Shown here: piece after piece, positions 46,359 to 56,409 of the stretch
Layout: every line of letters starts with the position of its first letter
Position numbering within the stretch: position 1 is the first letter of the stretch
Source of the DNA: Vallitalea sp.
GTDB taxonomy: Bacteria; Bacillota; Clostridia; Lachnospirales; Vallitaleaceae
Assembly: GCA_025210235.1 (NCBI GenBank)
Contig: JAOASG010000043.1
Location: 1-62,402, forward strand
DNA length: 62,402 bases
Reading direction: 5' to 3'
Program-made: the position numbers and the translations under genes
The notes under the pieces: generated by a model
What the model saw: the letters and a program-made list of their open reading frames with translations, nothing else
Told to the model about the DNA's origin: nothing
The model's database searches: none

Positions 46359-46403
46359 GGGGCTAACAGCTATATACTGATATTAGCTATTAACCCCTTT
46401 TTT
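46359..46403 (+). terminator. Rho-independent terminator after the AraC gene
   Basis: GGGGCTAACAGCTA (46359-46372) pairs with TTAGCTATTAACCCC (46383-46397), followed by six T. It lies between the convergent AraC and GH112 genes and is read best on the plus strand; it may stop GH112 transcripts less efficiently. Confidence 0.88.
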
Positions 46404-46432
46404 ACCTTTTTCTGAAATACACTATATTGAAA

Positions 46433-48592
46433 TTAAATATCAAGCCATTTACTTTCCATAGGTTGTAAAATAACATTAAAATAATTATTTTCATCTTTAT
46501 AAACAACAGTTTCTTGTATAATATTTGTATTATTAATAATAACAAACTCACCTATTTCTTCATATGAAGTACATTCAGTATTAACATTTGTTGTATACCA
46601 TTTTTTTATTTCATTTTCCTTACCTACTGCCCAATAAATAGACCTTAATAATAACCTAGAATTTTCAGGACTATAAGGCAATCCAGCCATATATACAGAT
46701 CGTCCTTTCCCATAAGTATTAACTGCAAGAACTGTATCTCCATCTTGCATGGCTAAAATTTGAGTGCTATCACTAACTCCGTAAATAGATTTCATGCTTT
46801 CTCCAAAATCTAACTCTTCTGTTTGATCTTCTAATATAAAGTGATCTTTAGTAATAAAACCATATTTATCCGTACTTAAACTGTATCCTAATTCTTTATC
46901 TACACCAAGTACATCAGCTAATTGGAAATAGCGGCCCTGATTTTGGTATGCAGTTGGCTCACCTATTCCAATAAATCCTCCACCATTATTTACCCAATTA
47001 CGTATCTTAGTTACAACTACTTCATCTAGCCAATTATTTCCACCACTCCATGCAGTCCCTTCATCTCCTGCATTAATAATTACCCCTATATCTTCCTTAA
47101 TACCATCTTTTTTAATATCTTCAAAGCTAATGAACTCTACATCGACAGCCATTCCGCTTAAAGCTTCTATTAATCCAACATATGAATATATTTTTTTATA
47201 CCACAATGCATGAGCCACTTGATTTGTCATCCAAGTTCTAAGTTTCCCCCATGAATTTAATACTGCAACTTTAAATGTTGGAGTATATGCTTTTGTTCCT
47301 TTAATATGGCTATGTATTTCTCTAAATTCATTACATATCTCTTCCACTCTCTCAACAAATTCTGGAAACTCAAGTGCAAGGTTTAAATATCCACCATACC
47401 CCATTCTATCAATAGGTTTTCTTAGAATTGCTCTTCTTGCTTGTAACCAGTTTGTATTTGCTTCTCCTACTGGATCTCCATCTTTACAAAATACATCAGG
47501 GAAAAAATATGGTAAAAATCTTCCTTCTGTATATTTAACCCCTGGAATATCAGATATCATTCTCATTGTTGTTCCATTACCTACTGACCCAACGACAGCA
47601 TCAATCCCTATATTCTGAAAATATTTTCCATATGGCTCTGTACCTATCCAATTATCACCTAGAAACATCATTGCTTCTTTATTATGTTTATGTACTATTT
47701 CTACACATTCTTTTGCTGTATCACTTACGAATTTTTGTTGAAAATCTAGCCAATCAAGAAACTCTTTCTTAGGAATTCGAAAAGGTGAGTTATAGTATCC
47801 TTCATCAATTATATCTTCTGGAGTCAACTTATATCCTTTTTCCTTTTCAAATTCTTCTAATGCTAATGGGCTAACACTTCCACTATAACCAAACCAATCA
47901 ACAAATTTTTCTTTTGCATAATTATTAAATACTAATGTAAAATGGTAAAAGAAAGTAGTAAATCTTACTACGTCAACATCTTTACTTTCCTTACACCAAT
48001 TATCTAGAGCACTAAGTATATGTTCTTTAGTTTCTGGATGTCTTACATCATAAGGCATTTCATGAGGTTTATCTCCCCAATCATTTGTTATATGATTATA
48101 CATCTGTGTTGCATCCCAAATCTGGTATACTAAAAAACTTACAGTATAGCTATGATATTTTTTAACTTCATTAATAATTACTTTTCCAGTATTTTTATTA
48201 AACTCCCAATTATCTTTATAGATAATTTCTCCTGAAGTTCTATCAACTACTTCCCACCACTCTTTTGGATCATGGTTAGTATCAATTGTTACCTGCTCTG
48301 TAAAATATCCGTCCATAATATCAATTTCTAGCACATTCTCTTTTGCTATACTAGGGTTTGACATTAAGTACATTTGTTGAAGCTGATCAGGATGTTCTTT
48401 TGCCCACTCTTGATCAGAACGTGTTAAAAAATATGTAGCATAAACTTTTTCAGCTAATTTTTTTACCCCATCTGATAACTGAGTCCCATCACTATTTCTT
48501 ATTGCATCTGCTCCCCATTTTTCAATAATCTTTTCAATTTCTTTATCCATACCTTCTTGTGTAGGAAGTGTTACTCTACCTTTTTTTCCCAT
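46433..48592 (-). CDS. GH112 beta-galactoside phosphorylase
   Basis: A 719-aa cytoplasmic enzyme of the usual GH112 length, with no signal peptide. These enzymes phosphorolyse beta-1,3-galactosyl-N-acetylhexosamine (galacto-N-biose, lacto-N-biose) or beta-1,4-galactosyl-L-rhamnose to galactose-1-phosphate. The segment FLGDNWIGTEPYGKYF carries the Asp expected as general acid; a TIM barrel (about 1-450) is followed by a Rossmann-like domain (INAGDEGTAWSGGNNW) and a C-terminal beta domain. Specificity cannot be read from the sequence. The galactose-1-phosphate made would enter the GalE operon at 13149-17551. Confidence 0.88.
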   Translation of the reverse strand: MGKKGRVTLPTQEGMDKEIEKIIEKWGADAIRNSDGTQLSDGVKKLAEKVYATYFLTRSDQEWAKEHPDQLQQMYLMSNPSIAKENVLEIDIMDGYFTEQVTIDTNHDPKEWWEVVDRTSGEIIYKDNWEFNKNTGKVIINEVKKYHSYTVSFLVYQIWDATQMYNHITNDWGDKPHEMPYDVRHPETKEHILSALDNWCKESKDVDVVRFTTFFYHFTLVFNNYAKEKFVDWFGYSGSVSPLALEEFEKEKGYKLTPEDIIDEGYYNSPFRIPKKEFLDWLDFQQKFVSDTAKECVEIVHKHNKEAMMFLGDNWIGTEPYGKYFQNIGIDAVVGSVGNGTTMRMISDIPGVKYTEGRFLPYFFPDVFCKDGDPVGEANTNWLQARRAILRKPIDRMGYGGYLNLALEFPEFVERVEEICNEFREIHSHIKGTKAYTPTFKVAVLNSWGKLRTWMTNQVAHALWYKKIYSYVGLIEALSGMAVDVEFISFEDIKKDGIKEDIGVIINAGDEGTAWSGGNNWLDEVVVTKIRNWVNNGGGFIGIGEPTAYQNQGRYFQLADVLGVDKELGYSLSTDKYGFITKDHFILEDQTEELDFGESMKSIYGVSDSTQILAMQDGDTVLAVNTYGKGRSVYMAGLPYSPENSRLLLRSIYWAVGKENEIKKWYTTNVNTECTSYEEIGEFVIINNTNIIQETVVYKDENNYFNVILQPMESKWLDI

Positions 48593-48763
48593 ATATATAT
48601 TACCTCCAAAACTAATAAAGTATAATTTTTAAATAAGTTCTTTTTATTATATTTTAAATATACATAATATCCTATAGACATTTATTAGTTTTTAATGTAA
48701 ATTAATTATATATTGAATAGATTAATCCGTAAAAAGCACTTTATTATTACTTCTACACAAGAT

Positions 48764-49330
48764 TTATTCTCTATTAAAATGTTTTTCCAACATTTCAACT
48801 ACTTTATCATATTTTTTTGCTCTTCCACAAGTGATAGTTTTTTCTTTACCATCTATATTTACAATTACCTGATACCCAAAATCATCTTTAAAACTCTCTA
48901 TCCTATTATAATAGTACTTAGTACCTGAACAAATAAAATATTCTTTTGTTTCAAATATTGCACTATAATTACTTGTAGGAACAATGAATAAACTCATACT
49001 AAGTATAAGCATAGCAATAATATTATTAAGTCCCCAATATGTAATAACCCAAAAGATAATATGACACAATAATATTAAAGGAATTCTTATAATCAATTTC
49101 TTACTCCTAGGATAATATAATTTTTCAACCTTTTCTTTATCAATACGTCTATCAAGTAAAACTTCATTCATAGTAATTAAGATATAACCTAACCAAATCA
49201 AAAAATAATATAAATATGTTACATTTCCATCTGTGTTAAAATCACAATATATAACATAGCCAAAAAATATTATATAACCAATAGCACTCTCCCAATTTTT
49301 AACTATTCTTTCCAAAAATATTCCCCCCAT
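48764..49330 (-). CDS. Hypothetical four-helix membrane protein
   Basis: Up to 188 aa with four hydrophobic helices (about 13-30, 37-52, 78-97, 103-120) followed by a cytoplasmic C-terminal region of about 65 aa that is predicted beta-rich (KEYFICSGTKYYYNRIESF). No family is recognised. The ATG at 49330 has no ribosome site upstream; a TTG at 49315, seven bases after GGGGGG, may be the true start, shortening it by five residues. It is a single gene between GH112 and the pyr leader. Confidence 0.6.
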   Translation of the reverse strand: MGGIFLERIVKNWESAIGYIIFFGYVIYCDFNTDGNVTYLYYFLIWLGYILITMNEVLLDRRIDKEKVEKLYYPRSKKLIIRIPLILLCHIIFWVITYWGLNNIIAMLILSMSLFIVPTSNYSAIFETKEYFICSGTKYYYNRIESFKDDFGYQVIVNIDGKEKTITCGRAKKYDKVVEMLEKHFNRE

Positions 49331-49600
49331 TATACTTAATTTAAATCACTAACTTATTTATATTAATGCCCATTAACGTTAAAATAATTTCACTAATATA
49401 AGAAGTTACATCTAATAAAAATAAATAAACTTATAATTATTGTTATTAATAAATATATTTTTTAATATATTATTATATAAATTAAATTTATTATAACACT
49501 TAATTTTTATATTATTATTTGTTATCAAATTACAACTATATTTTAAACAAAATTATATATTATGTCAAAACATTAAGATATATTTTAAGTTTAAATTTTT
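49331..49600. other. AT-rich spacer, nothing recognised
   Basis: Extremely AT-rich sequence upstream of the pyrB promoter. No open frame of meaningful length, RNA gene or clear repeat is seen. Confidence 0.5.
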
Positions 49601-49601
49601 C

Positions 49602-49630
49602 TTGACTTCTACTACCTTTAATGTTAATCT
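49602..49630 (+). promoter_or_regulatory. Promoter of pyrBI
   Basis: TTGACT (49602-49607), 17-base spacer, TAATCT (49625-49630). The start point near 49637 places the PyrR-binding hairpin at the very 5' end of the transcript. Confidence 0.65.
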
Positions 49631-49640
49631 TATTTTGCAG

Positions 49641-49792
49641 GTATCTTTAATCTAGTCCAAGAGAGGCTAGGAAGGTAATAATGTAATAATAATCATTAAG
49701 TTAGATATCCTTAATATTTAGGATATATTTTAAAATATGCTTATTTTATAACTTATGATTTATACTCCTTCCTACATGGGAAGTTTTTTTTT
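49641..49792 (+). promoter_or_regulatory. PyrR-dependent transcription attenuator
   Basis: The segment 49641-49680 contains AGTCCAAGAGAGGCTAGGAA, which matches the conserved PyrR-binding loop (consensus close to UCCAGAGAGGCUNGCAAGG) of pyr anti-antiterminators. About 90 bp further, CTTCC (49768-49772) and GGAAG (49779-49783) form a short stem followed by nine T, the attenuator. When UMP-bound PyrR grips the loop, the terminator forms and pyrBI is off. pyrR itself is not in the window. Confidence 0.85.
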
Positions 49793-49892
49793 ACGAAAAT
49801 ATTTTGTGGGAACATTCTAGAACATCTCTTGAAACTTGAATTATCTTACCCTTTAAACTAGTACCGTGATGCTAAAAAGGAGGAAGTAAAAT

Positions 49893-50822
49893 ATGTTAAA
49901 AGGAAGACATTTAATTGAACCAAATGATTTTTCACTTGAAGAATTAGAAGAAATATTTACGTTAGCAGATGATATTATTAAACAACCAACAAAATATCTA
50001 GACATCTGTAAAGGAAAATTATTAGCTACACTTTTCTATGAACCATCTACTCGTACAAGATTTAGTTTTGAAGCTGCCATGTTAAGACTTGGTGGGCAAG
50101 TAATTGGTTTTTCTGAGCCCTCTTCATCTTCTGTTTCAAAAGGTGAAAGTATCGCAGATACAATAAGAACAGTAGGTTGCTATTCAGATATTGCTGTTAT
50201 GAGACATCCCAAAGAAGGTGCCCCAAAACTAGCATCAAAATACTCTAATATTCCTGTTATTAATGCAGGAGATGGTGGACATCAACATCCAACTCAAACT
50301 CTTACGGACTTACTTACAATCCGTTCTTATAAAAAAAGTTTTTCAAATAATGTCATTGGTCTTTGTGGTGATTTAAAATTTGGAAGAACTGTTCACTCTT
50401 TAGTCAAAGCGTTATCAAGATATGAAAATATCAAATTTGTTTTTATCTCTCCACCAGAACTAAAAATCCCAAGCTATATAACTGAAGAACTTGGTAATCA
50501 TGAATTCTATCAAACATCTAGTTTAGAAGAAGCTATTCCTGAACTTGATATTCTATATATGACTCGTATTCAAAGAGAACGTTTCTTTAATGAAGAAGAA
50601 TACCTTAGATTAAAAGGCTACTATATACTAGACCATGATAAATTAAAACAAGCAAAAAAAGATATGATTATACTTCATCCTCTACCAAGAGTAGATGAAA
50701 TCAATAGTGAAATTGATGATGATCCTAGATCTGTTTATTTTAAACAAGCAAGGTATGGTATGTTTGTGAGAATGGCACTAATAGTAAAACTGTTAGGAGG
50801 AGATATAGATGTTAAAAATTAA
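49893..50822 (+). CDS. pyrB: Aspartate carbamoyltransferase catalytic subunit
   Basis: A 309-aa enzyme that joins carbamoyl phosphate and aspartate, the first committed step of pyrimidine synthesis. The carbamoyl-phosphate motif [13 protein letters not shown], the SSSVSKGES loop, [15 protein letters not shown] and HPLPRVDEI are all present. Full length. GGAGGAAG precedes the ATG. It overlaps pyrI by 14 bp and is preceded by a PyrR attenuator, so it responds to uridine nucleotides. Confidence 0.97.
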   Translation: MLKGRHLIEPNDFSLEELEEIFTLADDIIKQPTKYLDICKGKLLATLFYEPSTRTRFSFEAAMLRLGGQVIGFSEPSSSSVSKGESIADTIRTVGCYSDIAVMRHPKEGAPKLASKYSNIPVINAGDGGHQHPTQTLTDLLTIRSYKKSFSNNVIGLCGDLKFGRTVHSLVKALSRYENIKFVFISPPELKIPSYITEELGNHEFYQTSSLEEAIPELDILYMTRIQRERFFNEEEYLRLKGYYILDHDKLKQAKKDMIILHPLPRVDEINSEIDDDPRSVYFKQARYGMFVRMALIVKLLGGDIDVKN

Positions 50823-51231
50823 TGGTATAAAAAAAGGAATTGTGATTGATCATATAAAGGCTGGTTTAGGCTATAAAATATTTAGAGAATTAAAATTAGA
50901 TCAAGCTGATTGTACAACTGCACTTATTAGAAATGTACCCTCAAAAAAATTAGGAAAAAAAGATTTAATAAAGATAGATAATAAAATTGATTTAAACCTT
51001 GATATTCTTGGATTAATTGACCCTGGTCTTACAATTACAATAATAGATAACGAACAAATTGTAGATAAAATAAAATTATCTCTTCCAAAAAAAGTTGTAG
51101 GAATTTTATCTTGTAAAAATCCAAGATGTGTTACTACTATAGAGCAGAAAGAAGATATTACTTTTACATTAGTAGATGCTGATAAAAAAGAGTATAAGTG
51201 TGAATACTGCGATACAAGAACTTCCCTATAA
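50809..51231 (+). CDS. pyrI: Aspartate carbamoyltransferase regulatory subunit
   Basis: A 140-aa nucleotide-binding regulatory chain that forms the dodecamer with PyrB. The N-terminal allosteric domain contains [14 protein letters not shown], and the C-terminal zinc site is CKNPRC followed by CEYC. TTAGGAGGAGA inside the end of pyrB is the ribosome site. No further pyr genes follow; the rest of the pathway must lie elsewhere. Confidence 0.96.
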   Translation: MLKINGIKKGIVIDHIKAGLGYKIFRELKLDQADCTTALIRNVPSKKLGKKDLIKIDNKIDLNLDILGLIDPGLTITIIDNEQIVDKIKLSLPKKVVGILSCKNPRCVTTIEQKEDITFTLVDADKKEYKCEYCDTRTSL

Positions 51232-51281
51232 AAAACGGAAAACCACATCATTCTGCAGTAATATTTTGCATTAAAAATTTA

Positions 51282-51434
51282 CTTAACTTTCCCACATCAA
51301 TATTCTGTGCAGATAAGCTAATTATAAGGCTTTGCAGAATAAAAATATAGGTGTTTCTTCTATATATTTATTCTGCAAACCAAACCTATAACGCTTAATT
51401 TATCTGTATTAAATTAACAGGTGAGAAAGTTGAG
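51282..51434. repeat. Long imperfect palindrome between pyrI and the sulfatase gene
   Basis: The two arms match in blocks: CTTAACTTTCCCAC / complement of GTGAGAAAGTTGAG, CAGATAA at 51310 / TTATCTG at 51400, TTTGCAGAATAAAAATATA around 51331 / TATATATTTATTCTGCAAA around 51361. The centre is near 51355. It fills the convergent gap, is non-coding, and may terminate both genes or be another palindromic mobile element. Confidence 0.6.
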
Positions 51435-51469
51435 TATTATATAAAATTACATTTACCAATCTATCAAAT

Positions 51470-52951
51470 TTATTTTTTACGAACTAGCTCAGTAATCTCA
51501 AGCCCAGTACTATAATCTAATTGTGTTGCCTCTTCTTCTCTAGTATATCGTTGACGTGTCATACCATGACAGCCCCATGTAGCTTCACTTACATCTGTCC
51601 TCCATGGTCTTCTTTCCCAATAATATCCTCTATATGGATCTCTAGTATCATCCATCCACTTTAATAAATCATCATGTAACTTATTACGTATCTTTATATA
51701 ATCTGAATTATTTATTAAGTTGTTCATTTCTTGAGGGTCGTTTTCCATATCATATAATTCATCTTGGGTCATTAAATTAATTACAAGTTTATACTGATTA
51801 TCTACCACACAACGGATAGGTTGATATCCTCCAAATCCATCATGATCAATTTCATAGCGAGTAAATTCTATAAATGCTTTAGGTTTTTTTTCACTATCAC
51901 ATCCCTTTAATACTGGTATTAAACTATTTCCTGTTAAATAACCAGGTTTTTTAATATCAAAATAATCTAAGATGGTAGGTACAATATCTATATGAGAAGT
52001 TGGGTCATTAATAACACTATTCTCCTTAATATTATTATTCCATTTCATAATAAGAGGTATATTAGTGATTTCATCATACATTGCAGGTCCTTTCATAATA
52101 ATATTATGAGAACCCAAAGAATCTCCATGATCAGAAGTATAGATTATCAAAGCATCTTTAACATTATCATTTATATGATCTAGTAATTTTCCCATTTCAT
52201 AATCAACATATGAATTACATCCTAATAATCCAAATGGATTACCATCATTACCTTCACACTGTTTTGCCCATACTTTAATATGATCAGGTAAATTAGAAAT
52301 ATCCATATTTTTATTATCCCTATTTAAATGACTTCCATCTTTAAATGCTTCAAAGAACTCTTTTGGCGCTAAAAAAGGATCGTGTGGTTCATCATAAGAT
52401 ACAACTAATAAAAAATCTTCATCTTTTTTCTTAGTAATAAAATCAATAGCCTTTTGAGTACATTTATTAGCATAAGTAAAAGTTTCTTCTATCCCTTCAT
52501 CTTCAAAACATGTTTCAAACTTTCTTGATCTAAAACGATCAGCTTCGCTCATTTCATCAAGATAATTTTTCATATCATACCAATAATTTTTATCCCATCC
52601 ATCTGGACAAATACCATTTCCAAAATAGTCTCCTCCATCTAAGTGCCATTTTCCTATGTATGCACTATGAACATTAGTATTATTAAGTTGTTGTCCTAGT
52701 GTTCTTGCATGTTCATTTAATGCCATTGAATTAGCTACCATTCCATTTGTATGAGGATACATTCCAGTAAATAATGCAGATCTTGCTGGACCACAAACAG
52801 GTTGACATGTATACGCTTTATTAAATCTTATTCCATCTTTAGCCAATGAATCAAGATTAGGAGTATGCATATCATCTTTCCCGTTGTAAATACTAATCAT
52901 ATCTCTTCTTTGAGTATCTGTCATAATTAATATAACTTGTTTTTTTGCCAT
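51470..52951 (-). CDS. Cytoplasmic S1-family sulfatase (Cys-type)
   Basis: A 493-aa alkaline-phosphatase-superfamily sulfatase. Metal/active-site motifs: IMTDTQRRD at the N-terminus, formylglycine motif VCGPARSALFTG (CxPxR, Cys to be oxidised), GKWHLDG and TSDHGDSLGSHN. There is no signal peptide, so it acts on imported sulfated sugars. The Cys form requires a maturase (anSME, in anaerobes), which is not in the window. The divergent AraC gene at 53115 is the likely regulator. Substrate unknown; sulfated galactan fragments are plausible in this context. Confidence 0.9.
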   Translation of the reverse strand: MAKKQVILIMTDTQRRDMISIYNGKDDMHTPNLDSLAKDGIRFNKAYTCQPVCGPARSALFTGMYPHTNGMVANSMALNEHARTLGQQLNNTNVHSAYIGKWHLDGGDYFGNGICPDGWDKNYWYDMKNYLDEMSEADRFRSRKFETCFEDEGIEETFTYANKCTQKAIDFITKKKDEDFLLVVSYDEPHDPFLAPKEFFEAFKDGSHLNRDNKNMDISNLPDHIKVWAKQCEGNDGNPFGLLGCNSYVDYEMGKLLDHINDNVKDALIIYTSDHGDSLGSHNIIMKGPAMYDEITNIPLIMKWNNNIKENSVINDPTSHIDIVPTILDYFDIKKPGYLTGNSLIPVLKGCDSEKKPKAFIEFTRYEIDHDGFGGYQPIRCVVDNQYKLVINLMTQDELYDMENDPQEMNNLINNSDYIKIRNKLHDDLLKWMDDTRDPYRGYYWERRPWRTDVSEATWGCHGMTRQRYTREEEATQLDYSTGLEITELVRKK

Positions 52952-53114
52952 AATTCATCACTCTTTCTTATATTCTTTACTAGCTTAACTTATAATTAGC
53001 ATATCAAAAAATCAATCTATTTAATACTAATAATATCGATACAAATGTGCAATTATACGATATAATAATATATATCTATTTAAATAATTTCTATTAATAA
53101 AAAGGAGTATAACC

Positions 53115-53987
53115 ATGAAACATATTATTTCCATAGAAGATATTAATCCTGTTATTAGAAAAGCTGGTGTGCAAGAAGATTTTGAATATATGCCTTTTAG
53201 AATTGTACTTGATTATGAGTTCATATATTGTCATAAAGGAAGTTTTATTATTGAATATAAAGATACTTGTATAGAAGTTAAACAAGGACAAATTGCTATT
53301 ATCCCTCCTGATAAAATTCACCGATTTAAATGTTCAACTTATCAAACTTCTTATTGGGTACATTTTGACTTTGTACAATATCCTTATCAGCAACAAATAG
53401 ATTCTATTGTACAAGAGTTTAATCCACTAGATATAATCAGTAATCTTAATCTTTATTCTATCCCAAGACCAACAATTGAAATTATTCCTAATTTGCAACT
53501 TCCTTTATTATTTTACGTTAAAGACAAGAATAAAACATTAGATAGTTTTCTATCAATAATAAACTTTTATGAATCAAAAACATATGGCTGGCAAATTAAA
53601 TGCAAACAAATTTTGCTTGAACTCATTTTAATCCTATTACCTGAATTACAAAAAACACATACAAATATAACAAATTATGAACATTTGATGTCTAATATTG
53701 ATAAATATATTAATACAAATATTTATAGGCCTATAACAGTAAAAGAACTTGCAAATTATTTTCATTATCATCCCGATACATTAACACGTATTTTTAAGTC
53801 AAAAAGGAATCAAACCTTACGTTCTTATATAACTAATTGTAAGATTGACTCCTCAAAAATACTACTTGATTCAACTGATTATTCCATAGAAACAATTGCT
53901 GAAATTTATGGTTTTACAGATAGAACTTATTATTCAAAAGTATTCAAAAAAATTGTAGGTATATCCCCAAGTAAGTATAGACACTAA
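53115..53987 (+). CDS. AraC-family transcriptional regulator with cupin domain
   Basis: A 290-aa regulator: cupin at about 25-90 (EFIYCHKGSFIIEY, GQIAIIPPDKIHRFK) and AraC double helix-turn-helix at about 195-288 (NYFHYHPDTLTRIFKSKRN; GFTDRTYYSKVFKKIVG). Divergent from the sulfatase gene (start 52951), its probable target. Its TAA is directly followed by the stop codon of the convergent DegV gene, with no gap. Confidence 0.9.
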   Translation: MKHIISIEDINPVIRKAGVQEDFEYMPFRIVLDYEFIYCHKGSFIIEYKDTCIEVKQGQIAIIPPDKIHRFKCSTYQTSYWVHFDFVQYPYQQQIDSIVQEFNPLDIISNLNLYSIPRPTIEIIPNLQLPLLFYVKDKNKTLDSFLSIINFYESKTYGWQIKCKQILLELILILLPELQKTHTNITNYEHLMSNIDKYINTNIYRPITVKELANYFHYHPDTLTRIFKSKRNQTLRSYITNCKIDSSKILLDSTDYSIETIAEIYGFTDRTYYSKVFKKIVGISPSKYRH

Positions 53988-54941
53988 TTATTTTTTTATC
54001 TTCTCAATTATTTCATTAGTTCTACCTACAAAATTATGCATACTATTAACAAGTAAGTTATCTAATCCATAGTCGGCTCCTTTTTCCATAAAAAACATGG
54101 ATAAACCTCCAAGTCCTACATGAGTACCTACAGCTACACCCATTTCCATAATATATATATCACCATTAAAACTACTTTCTCTATTAATTTTTTCTTTTAG
54201 GTTCTCTGCATATTTAATATCTGATGTATATCCAATTATAATAAAATCAGTTAGATTTTCATCTATTCTTTTATTAAACTCATCTACATAATGCTTCAGA
54301 ACTTTTTTTCTTCCTCTTGCTTTTGCAACAATAGCTCCTCTTCCTTTTTTCATTGTCATAATTGGCTTTAGTCTTAATATTTTGCCAATAAATGCACTTG
54401 CATTTGTAAGTCTTCCACTTCTAATTAAATGATCCAGATCATCTACAGATAAAAAATGTTTTACCCTCTTTTTATATTTTTCATTAAATGCTATTATTTC
54501 TTCAAAATTAGCACCTTTTTCTCTTAACATAGCACTTTTTAATATTAACCATCCACTACCATGACTCATACACTTAGAATCTATTACTTGTATCTTAACA
54601 TCTGAGTTGTTATTATCCTCATAAAAATAAGTTTTCGCTAATTCTGCTGCCTGATAAGACCCGCTTGTTCCACTTGACATACATATACATAATATCTCTT
54701 TATACCCATCATCTATCGCTTTATTAATAATATTAAGATATTCTGTTGGATTAGGCATTGATGTAGTCGGCTCTTTTTCCAATTCTTCAATTATTGTATA
54801 AAATTTATCTGCTGTAATATCAACTTTATCCTTATATACTTTACCATCAATATTTATTGTTAATGGCGCAATACCTATATCATATTTCTCTATTATATCT
54901 GAAGATAAATCACAAGTTGAGTCTGCCATTATTTTTATCAT
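53988..54941 (-). CDS. DegV family fatty-acid-binding protein
   Basis: A 317-aa DegV/FakB-type protein. ADSTCDLS at the N-terminus, TSMPNPTEYLN, ISSGTSGSYQAA-like (CMSSGTSGSYQAA) and DDLDHLIRSGRLTNA are the family signatures. FakB proteins bind fatty acids and present them to the kinase FakA; the kinase gene is not seen here. No evident operon partners. The stop codon abuts the convergent AraC gene. Confidence 0.93.
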   Translation of the reverse strand: MIKIMADSTCDLSSDIIEKYDIGIAPLTINIDGKVYKDKVDITADKFYTIIEELEKEPTTSMPNPTEYLNIINKAIDDGYKEILCICMSSGTSGSYQAAELAKTYFYEDNNNSDVKIQVIDSKCMSHGSGWLILKSAMLREKGANFEEIIAFNEKYKKRVKHFLSVDDLDHLIRSGRLTNASAFIGKILRLKPIMTMKKGRGAIVAKARGRKKVLKHYVDEFNKRIDENLTDFIIIGYTSDIKYAENLKEKINRESSFNGDIYIMEMGVAVGTHVGLGGLSMFFMEKGADYGLDNLLVNSMHNFVGRTNEIIEKIKK

Positions 54942-55040
54942 GTCTTTCCTCCTGTCAAATATGTGCCAATTAAATAATTTTTTGCAATTAGATTTAAGTA
55001 ATTAAACTTAGTATACTCTATTTAAAGGGAAAATAAAAGC

Positions 55041-55087
55041 AAAAGAGCTGTCTCAAATACAAAATATATCTAAGTCAACTCTTTTTT
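55041..55087 (-). terminator. Probable asnA terminator
   Basis: An interrupted stem in which AAAGAGCTGTCTCAAA (from 55042) pairs with TCTAAGTCAACTCTTT (to 55085), with A/T runs on both sides, 50-95 bp after the asnA stop. Confidence 0.55.
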
Positions 55088-55136
55088 ATTTTATTAAGAA
55101 ATGTTTATATAGCCTAGCGGATATAGTATAGGGTAA

Positions 55137-56144
55137 CTATAATAAATTAATTCCTGCTTGCTCACATTCTTTTATCATTTCATCTGACCAAATACTTGCT
55201 TGAACTTCACCAATATGTGCTTTTTTTAATAAGTACATACAAATCCTTGATTGTCCTATTCCTCCGCCAATAGTATAAGGTAAAGTTTGATTTAAAATCA
55301 TTTTGTGATATTTTAATTCTTTTCTTTCTTGTGCATCTGCTATATCTAATTGCTTTTCTAAAGAATTCTCATCTACACGAATACCCATGGATGATAATTC
55401 AAAAGCTCTATTAAGCACAGGATTCCAAAATACTAAGTCACCATTCAATTCCCAATCATCATAATCGGGGGCTCTACCATCATGTTTTTGCCCTGATTCT
55501 AAAGCACCACCAATTTTCATAATAAAAACAGCATAGTGCTCTTTTGCTGCTTTATTTTCTCTCTCAGATGGCTCAATATCTGGATACATATCTTCCAACT
55601 CTTGGGTTGTAATAAATTTAATTTTTTCAGGTAAATTTTTCCCTAGAAAAGGATATTTATTAAATAAATACTCTTCCGTTTCTTTAAATGCATTGTATAG
55701 CTTATTAACAATTTCTTTTAAAAATTCTTCATTACGTTGATTTTTTGTAATAACTCTTTCCCAATCCCATTGATCAACATAAATTGAGTGAAGATTATCC
55801 ATTTCTTCATCTCTTCTAATAGCATTCATATCCGTATAAATACCTTTTCCTGCTTCAACATTATATCTATGAAGCGCCATTCTTTTCCATTTAGCTAAAG
55901 AATGAACAATTTCTGCAACTTTACCTGTTTCTTTTATATCAAAACTTACAGGTCTTTCATATCCATTTAAATTATCATTCAATCCCGTTTCTGGTAATAC
56001 AAATAGTGGTGCTGAGACTCTTGTAAGATTTAAAGCTTTTGCTAAAGCTTTTTCAAAATAATCTTTTGTTTCTTTTACAGCAATCTCTGTTTCCATTAAG
56101 CTCATTTTTGATTCATATTCATCAACAATTATTAATTTCTTCAT
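55137..56144 (-). CDS. asnA: Aspartate-ammonia ligase
   Basis: A 335-aa ammonia-dependent asparagine synthetase of the class II tRNA-synthetase fold. Recognised by [18 protein letters not shown], the [14 protein letters not shown] segment, VDQWDWE and the C-terminal [14 protein letters not shown]. Full length, ATG with GGAGGAAAC upstream. No T-box leader motif is seen in the upstream 247 bp, so tRNA-Asn control is not supported. Monocistronic, divergent from the SPOR lipoprotein gene. Confidence 0.95.
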   Translation of the reverse strand: MKKLIIVDEYESKMSLMETEIAVKETKDYFEKALAKALNLTRVSAPLFVLPETGLNDNLNGYERPVSFDIKETGKVAEIVHSLAKWKRMALHRYNVEAGKGIYTDMNAIRRDEEMDNLHSIYVDQWDWERVITKNQRNEEFLKEIVNKLYNAFKETEEYLFNKYPFLGKNLPEKIKFITTQELEDMYPDIEPSERENKAAKEHYAVFIMKIGGALESGQKHDGRAPDYDDWELNGDLVFWNPVLNRAFELSSMGIRVDENSLEKQLDIADAQERKELKYHKMILNQTLPYTIGGGIGQSRICMYLLKKAHIGEVQASIWSDEMIKECEQAGINLL

Positions 56145-56409
56145 GTTTCCTCCTTAATATTCAGTACTTCATTAAATAAATATATTATTATTTTATGTAA
56201 ACTTTTTTACTCTACTTATTTATTATATTAAACCATGTTTTATTATAATTGTAAATATAATGACATTAACTTTCTTGATTATAACAAGAAAAAACAAAAT
56301 ATTCTATTGTAATCGACATTTATCTACTATATAATTTACATAAGGTTATACCATTATATACCAATAACATTAAACAATCAACAAAGTATAATTGAGGAGG
56401 AAAATTAAA

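Noticed and set aside
56145..56391. Possible T-box riboswitch upstream of asnA
   Set aside because: The conserved T-box AGGGTGGNACCGCG sequence is absent on the minus strand, and the gap is short for a T-box leader.
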